64,000 nucleotides of DNA from Gaiellasilicea sp963829845 (GCA_963829845.1 CAWHKD010000020.1:48762-112761), one strand, 5' to 3'. Shown: positions 27,449 through 38,014, numbered from the stretch's first letter. Notes: generated from the sequence alone by a model not told the origin. Numbers and translations: made by a program.

Positions 27449-28923
27449 GTGAAACCTGCCCTCGCCCTCTTCTTTCTGTCGTGCGTCAGCCTGATTGCTG
27501 GTGACGCTGTTCAGGCGACCGCGATCACGACGCGACCGCCGCTCGCCGGAGTCGAGGCGCCGGGCAAGGCTCTGCGCACCGCAGGCGTCGGCCGCTGGAC
27601 GGGGAGTAGCGAGACGACATTCTCAGCGGTATCCGGCCTCGTGCAGGACGTTGCACGCGCCTCCCGCTTCGTCAACGCATCGGGATCCGACCGCGGCAGC
27701 TGCAGGCGGTCAGCGCCGTGCAAGACCTTCGATCGTGCCTACCAGGTTGCATCTCCGGGTGAGACGATCTCCGTCGCGGGTGGCGTCTACTCGAGCACGT
27801 GGCCGGCAGCCGGCGCGCACGCGATCATGAAGCCCGGGAAGCCCGCGGGTTCGGCTCCGATCACCTTCACGTGCAGCGGGCCTGTCCGGTTCGACGCGAC
27901 GGCGCCGAACTTCATGATCTATCCCGGCGTCCACAGCCTCAACTTCCGCGGCGACTGCTTCCGCTTCCACATCGTCCAGATCGGGCTCGGCGGGTACTCC
28001 GGTCTCGTCGCGAAGATCACCTTCACTGAGCGTGAAGATGGATTCCTTCGAGTGCGCGGGTTGCGACCACCTGACGATCCGCGACTCGGAGATCGGACCG
28101 ATGGTCGCCTGTCATGGCAAGGGAACGACGGGTGTCGGCGGCAACGGTGGTCCCATCACCTCTGCGATGTGGTGCAGTGATTCAGATGCGGGCTCGGGCG
28201 CCTACTGGGCGTCGCAGCCTCGCGGTAAGGATGACGTGCAATCCGAACCCTACATCCACAACGGCGGCGCAGGGATTCCCGGACAACATCCTCCTCGAAG
28301 GCAACCTGATCCACGGGATGCAGACGAAGGATCCCACCAACGCCCACACCGGCGGACTACTCATCTGGAATGCCAACGGAGTGACGATGCGCAACAACGT
28401 CTTCAAGAACAACGCAATCTACGATGTGGTGGTCGACGGGACGGCAGCAAACTGGGTGGTCGAGAACAACTTCTTCGGCTGGCCGGTGCAGCCACTCGGC
28501 AACGGCGTTGGGGCAGTCGAGACGCCGAAGGATTGGCGGGAATTCGGTTCCAAAGACGCAGTCGTCCATAGGAACTGGCTGATCCGTTACAACTCCTTCG
28601 CCCACGGGCTCTCACTTGGCCGAAACTCACTGAACAACGTTCGCGTGATCGGCAACATCTTGGGCAATTACTCGAACTGCACGAGCGGGGCCTTCTTCGA
28701 CTCGAACGTCACGATCGCCGCACGAGCGTGCGGCGCAAACGCGAAGCGGCGCGCGCGCTACCCGTACGCGAACTACGCAAAGGTCGATTTCCACCTCCGC
28801 GCTGGGGTTTCGCTGCCGGTCTCGAGCAGGAGCTCCGACTCCCGGATCCGAGCCGACTTCGATGGCGACCTGCGCCAAACGCCGCGAAGCGCCGGCGCCG
28901 ACGAGCGGAAAGCGTCGCGCTGA
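27449..28923 (+). CDS. Secreted right-handed beta-helix protein (two frameshifts)
   Basis: GTG 27449 opens a signal peptide (VKPALALFFLSCVSLIAGDA). The mature part has RFVNASGSDRGSCRRSAPCK, the pectate-lyase-like entry motif, then CKTFDRAYQVASPGETISVAGG. Frame changes near 28035 and 28270 separate three segments; the later ones carry CAGCDHLTIRDSEIGPM, GGLLIWNANGVTMRNNVF, ANWVVENNFFGWPVQP and VIGNILGNYSNCTSG, classic beta-helix coils. The end is DFDGDLRQTPRSAGADE. It is probably extracellular and acts on or binds polysaccharide. It is related in architecture to the C-terminal half of the protein ending at 13938. Confidence 0.83.
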
Positions 28924-28948
28924 TCGGCGCGACCGCGGCACGGCTGCG

Positions 28949-30460
28949 CTAGACGTTCTCCTCGTGGGCCGGCCGCAGTCGCGGCGCCAACTCGCGCACT
29001 TCCGCCCGCATCTCGTCGTTGATTCTCAGCATCGCCGCGGAGAGCCCGAGCAGGATCCAGAAGACGAACGTGATCTGCGTGAACCCGAACGCGTCGAACG
29101 TGAGCATCCCGACGCCGAAGCCGGTGATCGAAGCGGCCAATCCGGCGAAGAGCCAGTCGTCTCCGTCGTCGGACTCCCGTGACGCACGGCAGAGGCGCCT
29201 GATGCTGCGAACGAAGAGCCAGAGCCAGAACGCCGCACCGACGTAGCCGAGCTCGAGAATCGTGTTCAGCCACTGGTTGTCGAGGATCGGAGCGTTGCGG
29301 AACGTCTTGTTGCCAAAGCCAGTAATCCTCGTCCCGAGCCCTTCGCCGAAGATCGGGTAGCCCGCCGCCTCCCTGAGCATCGGGCGGAGCTGACGGATCC
29401 GGCCTCCCGCGAGGTACGGATCTTCGGTCTGAGGCCCAGCCGCGACTGCTCTGCGATGATCCCGCCCGGCGGAAAGAACGCGTTGCGGAGCGTGCCGATC
29501 GCGCCGGGGACGACAACATGAACGATCACGACGCCAGGAATGAGCAGCGGCCAGATCCGGCGCGTCTCCTGCGGCTTGAGGAACAGGTAGACGACGGTCA
29601 TCGCGATCAGCATCACGATTGCAGTCCTTGAACCGGTAGCGAGTGCGGCAAGGAGCAAAGCGGCAACCACGATCCACCAACGGCGGCCGGCAGTTCGCGC
29701 GAAATAAACCCCAAGCGGGATTGGAATGACGAGCACGGCGCCAAGCGCGATCGGGTGCTGCGCAGAGCCGAGCACCCGTAGCCGGCCGAAGCGCTCGATG
29801 ACAGTCGCCGCCCTGGAATTGGAGGAAGGGGACGACCGAGTGGACGTGGTAGAAAATGTTGAAACCGCTCCGGTGCTCGATCAGGGAGGAGAGTGCGATC
29901 ACCCCGCACCCGAGGACGAGGACCTTGAGCAGCAGGATCGCCTCGCTTCGTCTCCGGATCACGCTTGCGGTGACGTAGTAGACCAGGACGAAGCTGAGGA
30001 AGAACGTCAACGACTTCGCAACATAGGTGCTGAGCGACTCGACTCGACCGGGGTTGGCGACCTCTGACGCGAGGGCCCAGAGCACGATCAGGAGGAGTGG
30101 CTTGTCGAACGCCGTGCGCTCGAGACGTACTCGCTGGTCGATCAAGAGCGACGTGATCCAGATGAAGACGACCAGCGCCACCACGAGTCGGTAGAGCTCG
30201 ATCTGAAACGGGAGGTTTGCCGGCAACCGATATCTGGTGATCGGAACGAACAGCACGATCACGAGAATCAGCCCGACCAGGCTGTCCCACCGCAAGAGCG
30301 TGCGCTGCAGCGTCGCAAACAGGATCACGGCGAGCACCAGCGGCGCAACAGCCGCCGGTAGGAGGCCGCTCGAGACCGCCGCCGCGAGCACCGCAAGGGC
30401 ACCTACGATCGTCGCAGCCGCGAGGACATCGCTTCGCGGAGCCCGCGCTGTCGCTTCCAT
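28949..30460 (-). CDS. O-antigen ligase/polymerase-like membrane protein (frameshifted)
   Basis: The polytopic protein of about 500 residues belongs to the Wzy/WaaL-like (O-antigen ligase) superfamily. Segments in order: VGALAVLAAAVSSGLLPA, VGLILVIVLFVPITRY, LTFFLSFVLVYYVTAS. After a frame change near 29820 comes HPIALGAVLVIPIPLGVYFA and AALLLAALATGSRTAIVM with the usual G-S-R-x-A region. After a second change near 29410 comes YPIFGEGLGTRITGFGNK, DNQWLNTILELGYVGAAFW and ITGFGVGMLTFDAF. It should polymerise or ligate repeat units outside the membrane. The Wzz-like gene follows it on the coordinate axis and precedes it in transcription. Confidence 0.85.
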   Translation of the reverse strand: MEATARAPRSDVLAAATIVGALAVLAAAVSSGLLPAAVAPLVLAVILFATLQRTLLRWDSLVGLILVIVLFVPITRYRLPANLPFQIELYRLVVALVVFIWITSLLIDQRVRLERTAFDKPLLLIVLWALASEVANPGRVESLSTYVAKSLTFFLSFVLVYYVTASVIRRRSEAILLLKVLVLGCGVIALSSLIEHRSGFNIFYHVHSVVPFLQFQGGDCHRALRPATGARLCAAPDRAWRRARHSNPAWGLFRANCRPPLVDRGCRFAPCRTRYRFKDCNRDADRDDRRLPVPQAAGDAPDLAAAHSWRRDRSCCRPRRDRHAPQRVLSAGRDHRRAVAAGPQTEDPYLAGGRIRQLRPMLREAAGYPIFGEGLGTRITGFGNKTFRNAPILDNQWLNTILELGYVGAAFWLWLFVRSIRRLCRASRESDDGDDWLFAGLAASITGFGVGMLTFDAFGFTQITFVFWILLGLSAAMLRINDEMRAEVRELAPRLRPAHEENV

Positions 30461-30463
30461 CGA

Positions 30464-31208
30464 TCAGGCCGTGCGACGCGCGTCCGTGACAGCCGCGGAG
30501 TCACCTGGCGCGGCGTCAGGGACGGGCCGCACTCGCGACCGCAGGTTCTCGAGCACGAACACAAGGCCCACCGTGCCGGTGATCACGGTCAGGAAGACGA
30601 CGATCGGCAGCGTTTTCTTCCGCGGCTCGATCACAACCGCTCCACGCGGCTGCGCGAGTACCTCGACCTGGACGCGCTGGCTGTCCGGGATCTCCGCCTC
30701 CCGCGCTTTTCGGTCCAGGAACGCCATGAAAGCCTCGGTTCCGAGCCGCGTCGTCTCGACTGCATCACTGCGCGATTGAGCATTGCCGAAGAGTGCAATG
30801 ACCGGCAGCAAGGTGTATGCACTCGAGCCTTCCGGGATCACCGGGGCTGCCGACACCGACGATCCGCGAGGCGCGCCTTCGCGTCGGACGAGCGCCCTGA
30901 CTTCGTCGCTCTGGGCGAACTGCGAATAGAGCGCCGTCAGGCTGGCAAAGCGGCTGGGGTCCGTGTATGAGTACTTCGAGCGCTCCCCTTTCGTCCGGAT
31001 CCGGAAAGAGTGCACGCCCCTCCGGAAACCCCGGCTGTGTGAGCAGCAACGTCGTCTGCGCCTGCCACGTCTCGGCCTTCCGATATGCAAGACCGTCGGA
31101 CGTCACCTTCGCGACCGTGAGGACCGTGAGGACAACGGCGAGGAGCATCCCGAGGACGACGATCCACCGGAATCGCCAAAGAACGCTGGCGTACAGCCCT
31201 AGATCCAT
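30464..31208 (-). CDS. Wzz-like chain-length/polysaccharide co-polymerase (frameshifted)
   Basis: ATG 31208 has a good GGAGG seven bases upstream. The N-terminal membrane segment reads YASVLWRFRWIVVLGMLLAV, the coupling region LAYRKAETWQAQTTLLLTQPG. After a frame change near 31005 the periplasmic-type helical part continues (KYSYTDPSRFASLTALYSQF) and ends with a second membrane segment, KTLPIVVFLTVITGTVGLVF. Two terminal TM segments around an extracytoplasmic domain are the hallmark of Wzz proteins. There is no kinase domain, so it is not a full Wzc. It pairs with the ligase/polymerase gene just downstream. Confidence 0.8.
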
Positions 31209-31382
31209 GCCCTAGCCTCCGCGTCCTCGGCTTGCGATCGAATTGACGTCATGGGACACAGAACCGGACCAGACCGAAATGAAGCTCGAATGCCATCCCA
31301 GCATCGTAGTGGCATGCTTTGAGGCCCGCAACGAGCCGATCGGGTAGCTCCTCCCTCGGTCGGATAGTTCGGCACGGGCGGG

Positions 31383-32644
31383 CTATACACCGCTTCGCCG
31401 CGCGGCATCCACAAAGAGCGCGTGATAGCGCGCGACGATGTCGGAGTGAAGGTGACGCTCGTGGAGCCGGCGCTGCCCTGCGCGACCAAGCCGAAGTCGC
31501 AGCCCTTCGTCGCCGGCGAGCTCGGCGAGCGTCTGGAGCAGGCGGTGCTCATCTCGATACGGCACGAGCAGCCCTGAGACTCCATGGTCGACCACGCACG
31601 CTTGCGCAGGCCCGTCGCCGACGACGACAGGTTTCCCCTGCGACCACGCCTCGAGCGTCGTGATCCCGAACGCTTCTTGCTCCGACGGCGAAGCGAAGAT
31701 GTCGCAGTCGGCCAAGACCTCAGCTCGTTCTGCCGCCGTGACGTCGTCGAGCGACGAGCACGCGAGATCGCGCCTGCGTCGGGCAGCGCGACCGGCGATC
31801 CGCCGTAAGCTCCTCGGAGTACGGCGTCCGCGCTCCGGCGACGACAAGCCATGCGTCAGGCCGGCGTTCGAGCAGGCGTGGCAGGACGCGAAGCAGCGTG
31901 TCGATCCCCTTGTGGCCGCCCTGCTGGCCGACGTAGGCAACGACGAGTGCATCCGGCGGGATCGAGCGCGCGGCCCGAAACCGCCCGGGCTCGGGGCTGA
32001 AGTCGGCAAGTTCGATGCCATGGCCGATCACGCGTACGCGATCGGCAGGCGCACCATGTGAGATCAGCCACTCGCGTTCGTGCTCCGTGTGCGCGACGGT
32101 CGCGAACGAGCGAGCCGCGAGATCGATCAGGTGCGGTCGGAGATAGCCCCAGTCGTTCGTCGTATGCACAGCGGGAACGAGAACGATCGGAGGTCGCGGC
32201 TCGGGACGGCGAAACGGGTACGTCATGTGGTTGAGCGGGAACGACGCGGCGCAGACGACGTCGGCATCGAAATCCGCGGACCGCCCGGAGCATGTCCGGG
32301 GCTATCGGCCCGTGGTACCACGTGCGGAGCCGGTCATTGCCCGGCAGCTTCAGACGCCACGCGAAGCGCTGCAACTGCCTGAGCACCGGTGCCCACCGCG
32401 TCACGACCGGGAACCGTCTGATCCTGACGCCGTTCTGCTCCTCGTGCGGGTTGATCGGGATCGTGGGCAGTGACCCGTCCACGAAGTTCGTCACGGTGAA
32501 GGCGTTCGTCGTGAAGACGGTGACATCGAAGTCGTAGTCCGCTGCGAGCGCCTCACAGAGATCTCTCGTTGAAAACTCGACGCCGCCGACGGCTGGGGGA
32601 TAGGCATGGACGAGTTGCAGCAGCCGAATGCGCTCGCCCGTCAT
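31383..32644 (-). CDS. GT4 family glycosyltransferase (frameshifted)
   Basis: ATG 32644 gives MTGERIRLLQLVHAYPPAVG and GVEFSTRDLCEALAADYDFD, a standard GT4 N-terminus. A frame change near 32290 leads to PPIVLVPAVHTTNDWGYLRP, ERVRVIGHGIELADFSPEPG-like sequence and VAYVGQQGGHKGIDTLL. A further change near 31790 leads to AERAEVLADCDIFASPSEQE, AFGITTLEAWSQGKPVVV (the E-x7-E donor motif region) and DHGVSGLLVPYRD. It is a retaining GT-B enzyme, probably using a GDP- or UDP-sugar. Its start overlaps the stop of the GT2 gene upstream (ATGA). Confidence 0.83.
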
Positions 32645-33616
32645 CGCCGTTCGCCGGTCGGATCGGAAGCCGTCTCCTCCAGACGGACAGCCTGGTGCGG
32701 CGGGGCGCCGAAAGGAGAGGTTGCGCCCCACAAAACCTTCAAAGCCCAGCGCGAGGCCTCGCGCCGGCGCCTGCCATCCTCGCCCCTGCCTGGAACGGCT
32801 GCACGAAGCGCATACCGCAGCGAGTCCGCGCCCAGGAACGCGAGACGGTGGCTGCGTCCGAAGTGCACGAGCGAGTGATGCCGCCGCGCATAGGCATTCT
32901 GCGCCTCCATCCGCGGGTTCACCCCTGCCTTGCCTGCGTGATGGACGATCGTCATCAGCGGAAGATGGCGGACACGCCAGCCTCCGCGGCGCAGGCGGAG
33001 ACAGAGATCCGGCTCCTCGCCGTAGATGAAGGACCGCTCGTCGAGGATGCCGGCGCTGAGCAGCGCCTCACGGCGAACGAGCATGAAGGAGCCGGACGTC
33101 CAGTCGATGTCTAGCTCTCGGTCGTAGAGCCCGAGGTCGAGCTGACGTTCGCCGGCCCAGGCCGGGTGCGTCGGCCACCGCTCCGAGCCGAGCGCTTCAC
33201 CCAGCGCCCGCAACGCGTTGGGGAAGCGCCTGATCGTCGGGAAGAGGACACCGTCACCCGTCACTTGCTTGACGCCGGCCAGACCCACGTCCGGCCGTTC
33301 GTCCATCGCGGATACGAGCTCCTCGAACGAGCCCTCGACGATTTCGGTGTCCGGATTCAGGAAGAGCGCGTAACGAGCGTCCGTCGTCATCCAGGCACGG
33401 TTGTTGGCGTGCGCGAAGCCGTGGTTCGCGCACTCGACCAACGCGGGCTTCCGGAAACTCATTCTCGACCAGCTCGCGGGTGCCGTCGGTCGATTCGTTG
33501 TCGGCGACGACGACGTCGAGACTCACGTCGCCCGCGTGGGCGAAGACGGTGGACAGCGCGGGCCGGAGCCAGTGAGCCTCGTTCGTCGAGACGACGATGA
33601 TCGCCAGGTCGTGCAC
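32641..33616 (-). CDS. GT2 rhamnosyltransferase-like glycosyltransferase (frameshifted)
   Basis: GTG 33616 starts LAIIVVSTNEAHWLRPALS and VVVADNESTDGTRELVENEF. A frame change near 33450 passes into NHGFAHANNRAWMTTDARYA and LFLNPDTEIVEGSFEELV. Then come DIDWTSGSFMLVRREALL and FIYGEEPDLCLRLRRGGWRV with the conserved E-D/E-P-D catalytic area. The pattern matches RfbN/WbbL-like rhamnosyltransferases. It overlaps the GT4 gene downstream by four bases, and the epimerase lies immediately upstream, so the three are probably one operon. Confidence 0.84.
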
Positions 33617-33625
33617 GCGCCGCCC

Positions 33626-34737
33626 TCAGCGAGTCAGGCCGCGCTCGACGAGCTCAGTGGTTGCAGCCTCGACGCGGTCGACGGCCTCCTGGTCGGCCAG
33701 CCAGCCGACCAAGTCACCCATCCCTTCCTCGAGGGCGGTCGTCGCGCGAAAGCCCAGCAACGCCTCGCCCCGGCGAGTGTCGGCGTAGCAGTGACGGATG
33801 TCTCCCGCACGGTACTTTGCCACGATTTCGCCCGCCGAGCTCGACTCCGAGGCCGTCGGCGAGAGTCGAGGCGATGTCGTTGACGGTGCTCGGCCGGCCC
33901 GTCCCGAGATTCACAGCCTGCCCGACGGCGTCGTCCGATTCGAGGGCGAGCAGGATTCCGCGCACGATGTCGGCAACGTGGACGAAATCGCGCGACTGAA
34001 GTCCATCCTCGAAGACGATAGGAGCTTTTCCGTTGAGCAGCCGCGACGCAAAGATCGCCGCCACGCCGGTGTAGGGGTTCGAGAGCGCCTGTCCCGGCCC
34101 GTAGACGTTGAAGAAGCGGAGCGCCACCGTCGGGATGCCGTAGGCCCCTCCGACGACGAGCGAAAGCTCCTCGTGATCGCTCTTGGTGATCGCGTAAACC
34201 GAGGTTGGGATCAGCGGCTTCCGCTCGCTCGTCGGGACAGGGGTGAGCTCGCGATCTGCACTCCGGGCAGAGGCACTCCCAATTTCGCGCCAGGAGCTGC
34301 TCCTCGAGACGCGGATGGGGCGCGACGCGGCCGTGCACGTCACACTCGTACTCTCCCTCGCCGTAGATCGACATCGACGACGCGACCACGAGGCGCGAGG
34401 GACGCGGCTCCTGGGCGACCAGCCGTTCGAGGAAGACCCCGGTCGCGTACGTGTTGTCGCGGACGTAGCGCGCGATCTCATACATCGACTGGCCCACACC
34501 GACGAGAGCGCCGAGATGGACAACGCGGTCGACGCGCTCAAGGGCGTCGTCGACCACGTCGGCATCGCCGACGTTGCCGCGCAAGAAGCGGACTCCGTCG
34601 GGGAACGCGACCTCGTGCCCTTCGTGTACCTGGCCCTCGAGGCTGTCGAGGACGACCACGTCGTCCCCCCGCTCGGCCAAGGACGCAACGAGATGCGTGC
34701 CGATGAAACCGGCGCCGCCGGTGACGAGAGTCCTCAC
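33626..34737 (-). CDS. NAD-dependent sugar epimerase with zinc-ribbon insert (frameshifted)
   Basis: GTG 34737 lies eight bases after AGGAG, the best ribosome binding site on this strand. The SDR fold starts VRTLVTGGAGFIGTHLVASL. MSIYGEGEYECDVHGRVAPH and NWECLCPECRS form a cysteine-rich insert before the active-site segment KPLIPTSVYAITKSDHEE (Y-x3-K), reached after a frame change near 34250. RFFNVYGPGQALSNPYTGVA and QSRDFVHVADIVRGILLALE follow, then another change near 33830 into the C-terminus. This insert-bearing architecture resembles dTDP-L-rhamnose 4-epimerase (WbiB-like). That assignment is from memory of the family. Confidence 0.8.
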
Positions 34738-34964
34738 GTTTACACTCCTAGCGAAGGCCGCTCCCAATTGCAACTGGCCGCACGTCCGCGTCGTACCTAG
34801 TCGATCGATGTGTTTGCCATACTGACTGCCGTACTACGGCGGCGATCACCAGCCGCGCAGGAGCGCGTCGAGGTCGCCCGATCGCAGCACGGATCGCAGA
34901 AAGAACCGAACGGCATTGCGGCGGACGCGATCGAACGTAGGAGGGCAGCTCGAGAGCAGGCTTC

Positions 34965-34970
34965 TATAGT
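34965..34970 (+). promoter_or_regulatory. -10 hexamer TATAGT, leaderless type
   Basis: TATAGT is followed by six bases and then ATG at 34977. That ATG is out of frame with the downstream protein unless one base is missing right after it (ATGATCCC for ATGGATCCC). The exact leaderless geometry argues that the ATG is the true start. Confidence 0.45.
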
Positions 34971-34972
34971 GG

Positions 34973-36017
34973 GTGCATGATCCCACCGGAGGCCTTATCC
35001 AGCACGCGCGGTTGATAGAGACCCTGCACGGGAGGCCCGTTGACGTGCTCGTCCGGGAGGACATCAAGGTCACCCGCGCGCCGATCGTGGCAACGATCCT
35101 CCAAGATCTCGGGTTCGACGCCCGAGTTGCGCGCGAGCACGAGGTCGAACTCGCACCAGGACGAATCCTGCTCGTCGGAGGCAATCCCCGCTGGTTCAAG
35201 AGGGTGCTGAGCCGCGTCGCCTCACTCTCGCCTGAGCAGCGACCCTACGTCGTCGTGTGGCACACGGAACCGCTTCCAATGCCGGCGGCGGCGGGGTTCC
35301 CGCCCGAGCGGCTCACGCTGCGCGAGATGGCCAAGATCGTCCTGCGAGATCGCCGCATCAACGATCAGTACTCCAGCGCCAGGTACCTGCGCCGTCTCAG
35401 CCGCGAGGGGATCGTCACGGTGCTGGCGGTGTCGAGCCAGGCGCACCAGGCCTACCTCGCCGAGCACGGGATCCAGTCGGAGTTCGTTTTCATCGGGCAT
35501 CACCCGACGTATGGGCGCCGGCTCGACCTGGAGCGGGACATCCCCGTCCTCTTCCTCGGTGAGCACCGCGTCCGGCGGCGGCGGCGAATCCTCGGAGCGC
35601 CTCAGGCGGGAGGGCCTCGAAGTTATCGCGTTCGGCGGCAGTTCGACCACGAAGGGGCACTGGGGAGAGGGGAGGACGGAGCTGCTGAACCGGACGAAGG
35701 TCCTGCTCAACCTCCCGCGCTTCCCGGGTCACTTCTCGGACCGCGTCATGATGGGGATGGCCACGGGGGCGCTGGTCGTGTCCGAGCCCATATTTCTGCC
35801 AGCGCCGTTTGAGCCCGGGGTGCACTACGTCGAGTGCGAAGTCGACGAGATGGCCGAGACGCTGCGGAGCTACCTTGCCGACGACGAGGCTCGCCGCCGG
35901 ATCACCGACACCGCTTACACCTTCCTGACGGAAGGGTCCACCTACGAGGGAGTTTGGGCCCGGCTGATGGAGCTGGCCGACCGCGCCGTAGGCCGAGCCC
36001 GGCCCGCCGCGGGCTAG
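34973..36017 (+). CDS. CgeB-like glycosyltransferase (frameshifted)
   Basis: The readable frame opens at GTG 34973 (HDPTGGLIQHARLIETLHGR), although ATG 34977 plus one lost base is likelier (see the promoter entry). VWHTEPLPMPAAAGFPPERL and SSQAHQAYLAEHGIQSEFVF form the N-terminal GT-B domain. A frame change near 35565 leads to LRREGLEVIAFGGSS, NRTKVLLNLPRFPGHFSDRV and MMGMATGALVVSEPIF, the donor-side pattern of CgeB/GT1-like proteins. The donor is unknown. It is the first of two plus-strand glycosyltransferase genes between the minus-strand operons. Confidence 0.75.
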
Positions 36018-36074
36018 CACCGACATGGTCGAAATGGAATACGAGCCGCTGCCGGTGGACTGAGCGCAGCTCCC

Positions 36075-36920
36075 GTGGTCGTTTCGACGCTCATCGGCGG
36101 TCTGGGGAATCAGATGTTCCAGTACGCGGCCGGCCGCGCAATGGCGCTCAGGCACGGGACCGACCTTCGGCTGGATCTCGGCTGGCTCGAAAACCCACCG
36201 GCGGATCTCACGCCGCGTCGCTACGAGCTCGACTGCTTCCGCCTGGAGGCGGAGCTCTGCTCCATCTATCCTCGGACGACACGCGAGCGCGCTCGCGAGC
36301 TACTCGGCCGCTCTCCGCGCGTCTGGCGGGAAGAGATGTTCCGCTTCGACCCGCAGGTGCTGCAGCTTCCCGACAACATGCGGCTGATCGGATACTGGGT
36401 ATCTGAGCGGTACTTCGCTGACCACGCCGCGCAGATTCGTGAGGACTTTCGATTCCGGAACATGCCACCGGGGCGCATTCGCGAGCTCGCGAACGGCGTG
36501 GCTAGCAGCTCATCCGTCTCGATCCATGTTCGCCGCGGCGACTACGTCACGAACAAGGCCACACGGGCGTTTCACGGTGTGCTCCCACTCGACTACTACC
36601 ACGCGGCCGTTTCATGTATACGAGAAGCTGTAGCCGATCCGCGGTTCTACGTGTTTTCGGACGACGTGGACTGGTGTCGCGTGAACCTAGCGCTCGGCGC
36701 GCCGACGACGTTCGTCGAGAACAAAGGAATGCGCGCATCCGAGGACCTTCGGCTGATGAGTCTCTGCGCGCACCACGTGATCGCGAACAGCTCCTTCAGC
36801 TGGTGGGGCGCGTGGCTCGGCGCGCACCCGGACAAGTTCGTAGTCGCCCCGAAGCGGTGGATCGCCGAGGAGGCGCTCGACACGAGCGACGTGCTGCCGC
36901 CAGAATGGGTCACTGTCTAG
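36075..36920 (+). CDS. GT11 alpha-1,2-fucosyltransferase
   Basis: The intact 281-residue GT11 enzyme has the N-terminal VVSTLIGGLGNQMFQYAAG signature, the donor-binding SIHVRRGDYVTNK (H-x-R-R-x-D-Y), RFYVFSDDVDWCRVNL, and the C-terminal HHVIANSSFSWWGAWLG. These are the four conserved blocks of bacterial alpha-1,2-fucosyltransferases (FutC/WbsJ type), which use GDP-fucose. No GDP-fucose synthesis genes (gmd, fcl) are in this window. The GTG start is set by the family N-terminus. Confidence 0.93.
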   Translation: MVVSTLIGGLGNQMFQYAAGRAMALRHGTDLRLDLGWLENPPADLTPRRYELDCFRLEAELCSIYPRTTRERARELLGRSPRVWREEMFRFDPQVLQLPDNMRLIGYWVSERYFADHAAQIREDFRFRNMPPGRIRELANGVASSSSVSIHVRRGDYVTNKATRAFHGVLPLDYYHAAVSCIREAVADPRFYVFSDDVDWCRVNLALGAPTTFVENKGMRASEDLRLMSLCAHHVIANSSFSWWGAWLGAHPDKFVVAPKRWIAEEALDTSDVLPPEWVTV

Positions 36921-37040
36921 CGTCGGCTGTTACCGAGTGTCCGACGGGTGCCTCTCTTGACGGGACTGCACCACGCCCCGAGAACCTCCTCGAACGCTGG
37001 GTCGCGGAAAGGCCCGAGCGTGGACCCAGGAATCGATCGA

Positions 37041-37046
37041 TAGGAT
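37041..37046 (+). promoter_or_regulatory. -10 hexamer TAGGAT upstream of the FkbM gene
   Basis: TAGGAT lies 62 bases before the FkbM start and five bases before another ATG (37052) that opens a 35-codon frame overlapping the FkbM start. It could drive the FkbM gene with a short leader. Confidence 0.35.
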
Positions 37047-37107
37047 CACTGATGCACGCCACGCGCGTCGGGCCGTCATCGCACACTCTCGAGCAAGACC
37101 ATAACCC

Positions 37108-37905
37108 ATGGATTTCGAAAGCTATCTTCGACAGCCTCTTGAGTTCAGCAAGGAGATAGCGCGTTATTTCGCAGATGACGATCCGCTTGTGGTCTTCGAA
37201 GTTGGAGCATGCGAGGGCGAGGACACGATAAGACTCAAGAGACACTTTCCTAATGCCTGTATTTACGCATTCGAGCCGCTGCCCGAGAACGCCACGAGGA
37301 TACACAAGAATCTTAAGACCTATCGTGTTACGAATGTAGAGGTATTTCAATTAGCACTGAGCGATAGGCCGGGCAGAACCGAGTTCTACGTCTCCTCCGG
37401 TCACCCGGATCGTATACCAAGAACCGATGATTGGAACTATGGGAACAAGTCGAGCTCGTTGCTCCCTCCTAAAGAGCACGCCAGGCTGCTCCCTTGGGTC
37501 AAATTCGATCAAACAATAGATGTCGAAAGCACGCGACTCGATCTCTTCTGTCACCAACATTCCATAGATAGAGTGGATCTCATGTATATGGATGTGCAGG
37601 GCGCGGAAGTTATGGTTCTCCGCGGAGCCGGTGACTATATGAAGAGGATAGGAGCAATATGGCTGGAGGTCGCAGCCATAGAGCTCTATAAGGGCCAACC
37701 CCTCATGGACGATGTGGAACGCTTCATGCATGACCACGGCTTTGTCTGCATAAAGGACACCGTCAATACAACTGCTGGTGATCAACTGTACGTACGCAGA
37801 GAGTTGATGACTCGGAGTGACGTGTTCCGTCGAGATACCTCCCGCCGCGGGCGATACCTGAAGCGGAGGCTGATGGCACTGTCCAAGGTGTCGCGCAAGC
37901 GATGA
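37108..37905 (+). CDS. FkbM family methyltransferase, low-GC
   Basis: The intact 265-residue FkbM-type O-methyltransferase has VVFEVGACEGEDTIRLKRHF (motif I), IYAFEPLPENATRIHKNLK, VFQLALSDRPGRTEFYVSSG, STRLDLFCHQHSIDRVDLMY, and MDVQGAEVMVLRGAGDYMK with the conserved D-x-E/Q-G-A/xE segment. It probably methylates a sugar hydroxyl. Base composition differs sharply: two 60-base lines counted by hand (37141 and 37321) are 50 and 47 percent G+C against clearly higher neighbours, and codons such as ATA, AGA and TTA are used. The C-terminal 30 residues return to host-like composition. This points to recent horizontal transfer. Confidence 0.9.
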   Translation: MDFESYLRQPLEFSKEIARYFADDDPLVVFEVGACEGEDTIRLKRHFPNACIYAFEPLPENATRIHKNLKTYRVTNVEVFQLALSDRPGRTEFYVSSGHPDRIPRTDDWNYGNKSSSLLPPKEHARLLPWVKFDQTIDVESTRLDLFCHQHSIDRVDLMYMDVQGAEVMVLRGAGDYMKRIGAIWLEVAAIELYKGQPLMDDVERFMHDHGFVCIKDTVNTTAGDQLYVRRELMTRSDVFRRDTSRRGRYLKRRLMALSKVSRKR

Positions 37906-38014
37906 CGCACCTTGCTCGGGTGCGGGACACCGACTCCTGTCCCGGAGCCCGAGCCGACCGACGTGAGATGAGCCGAGGGTGGCGGCAGATGTCGTCAGGG
38001 CCGGGCGAGCAACC

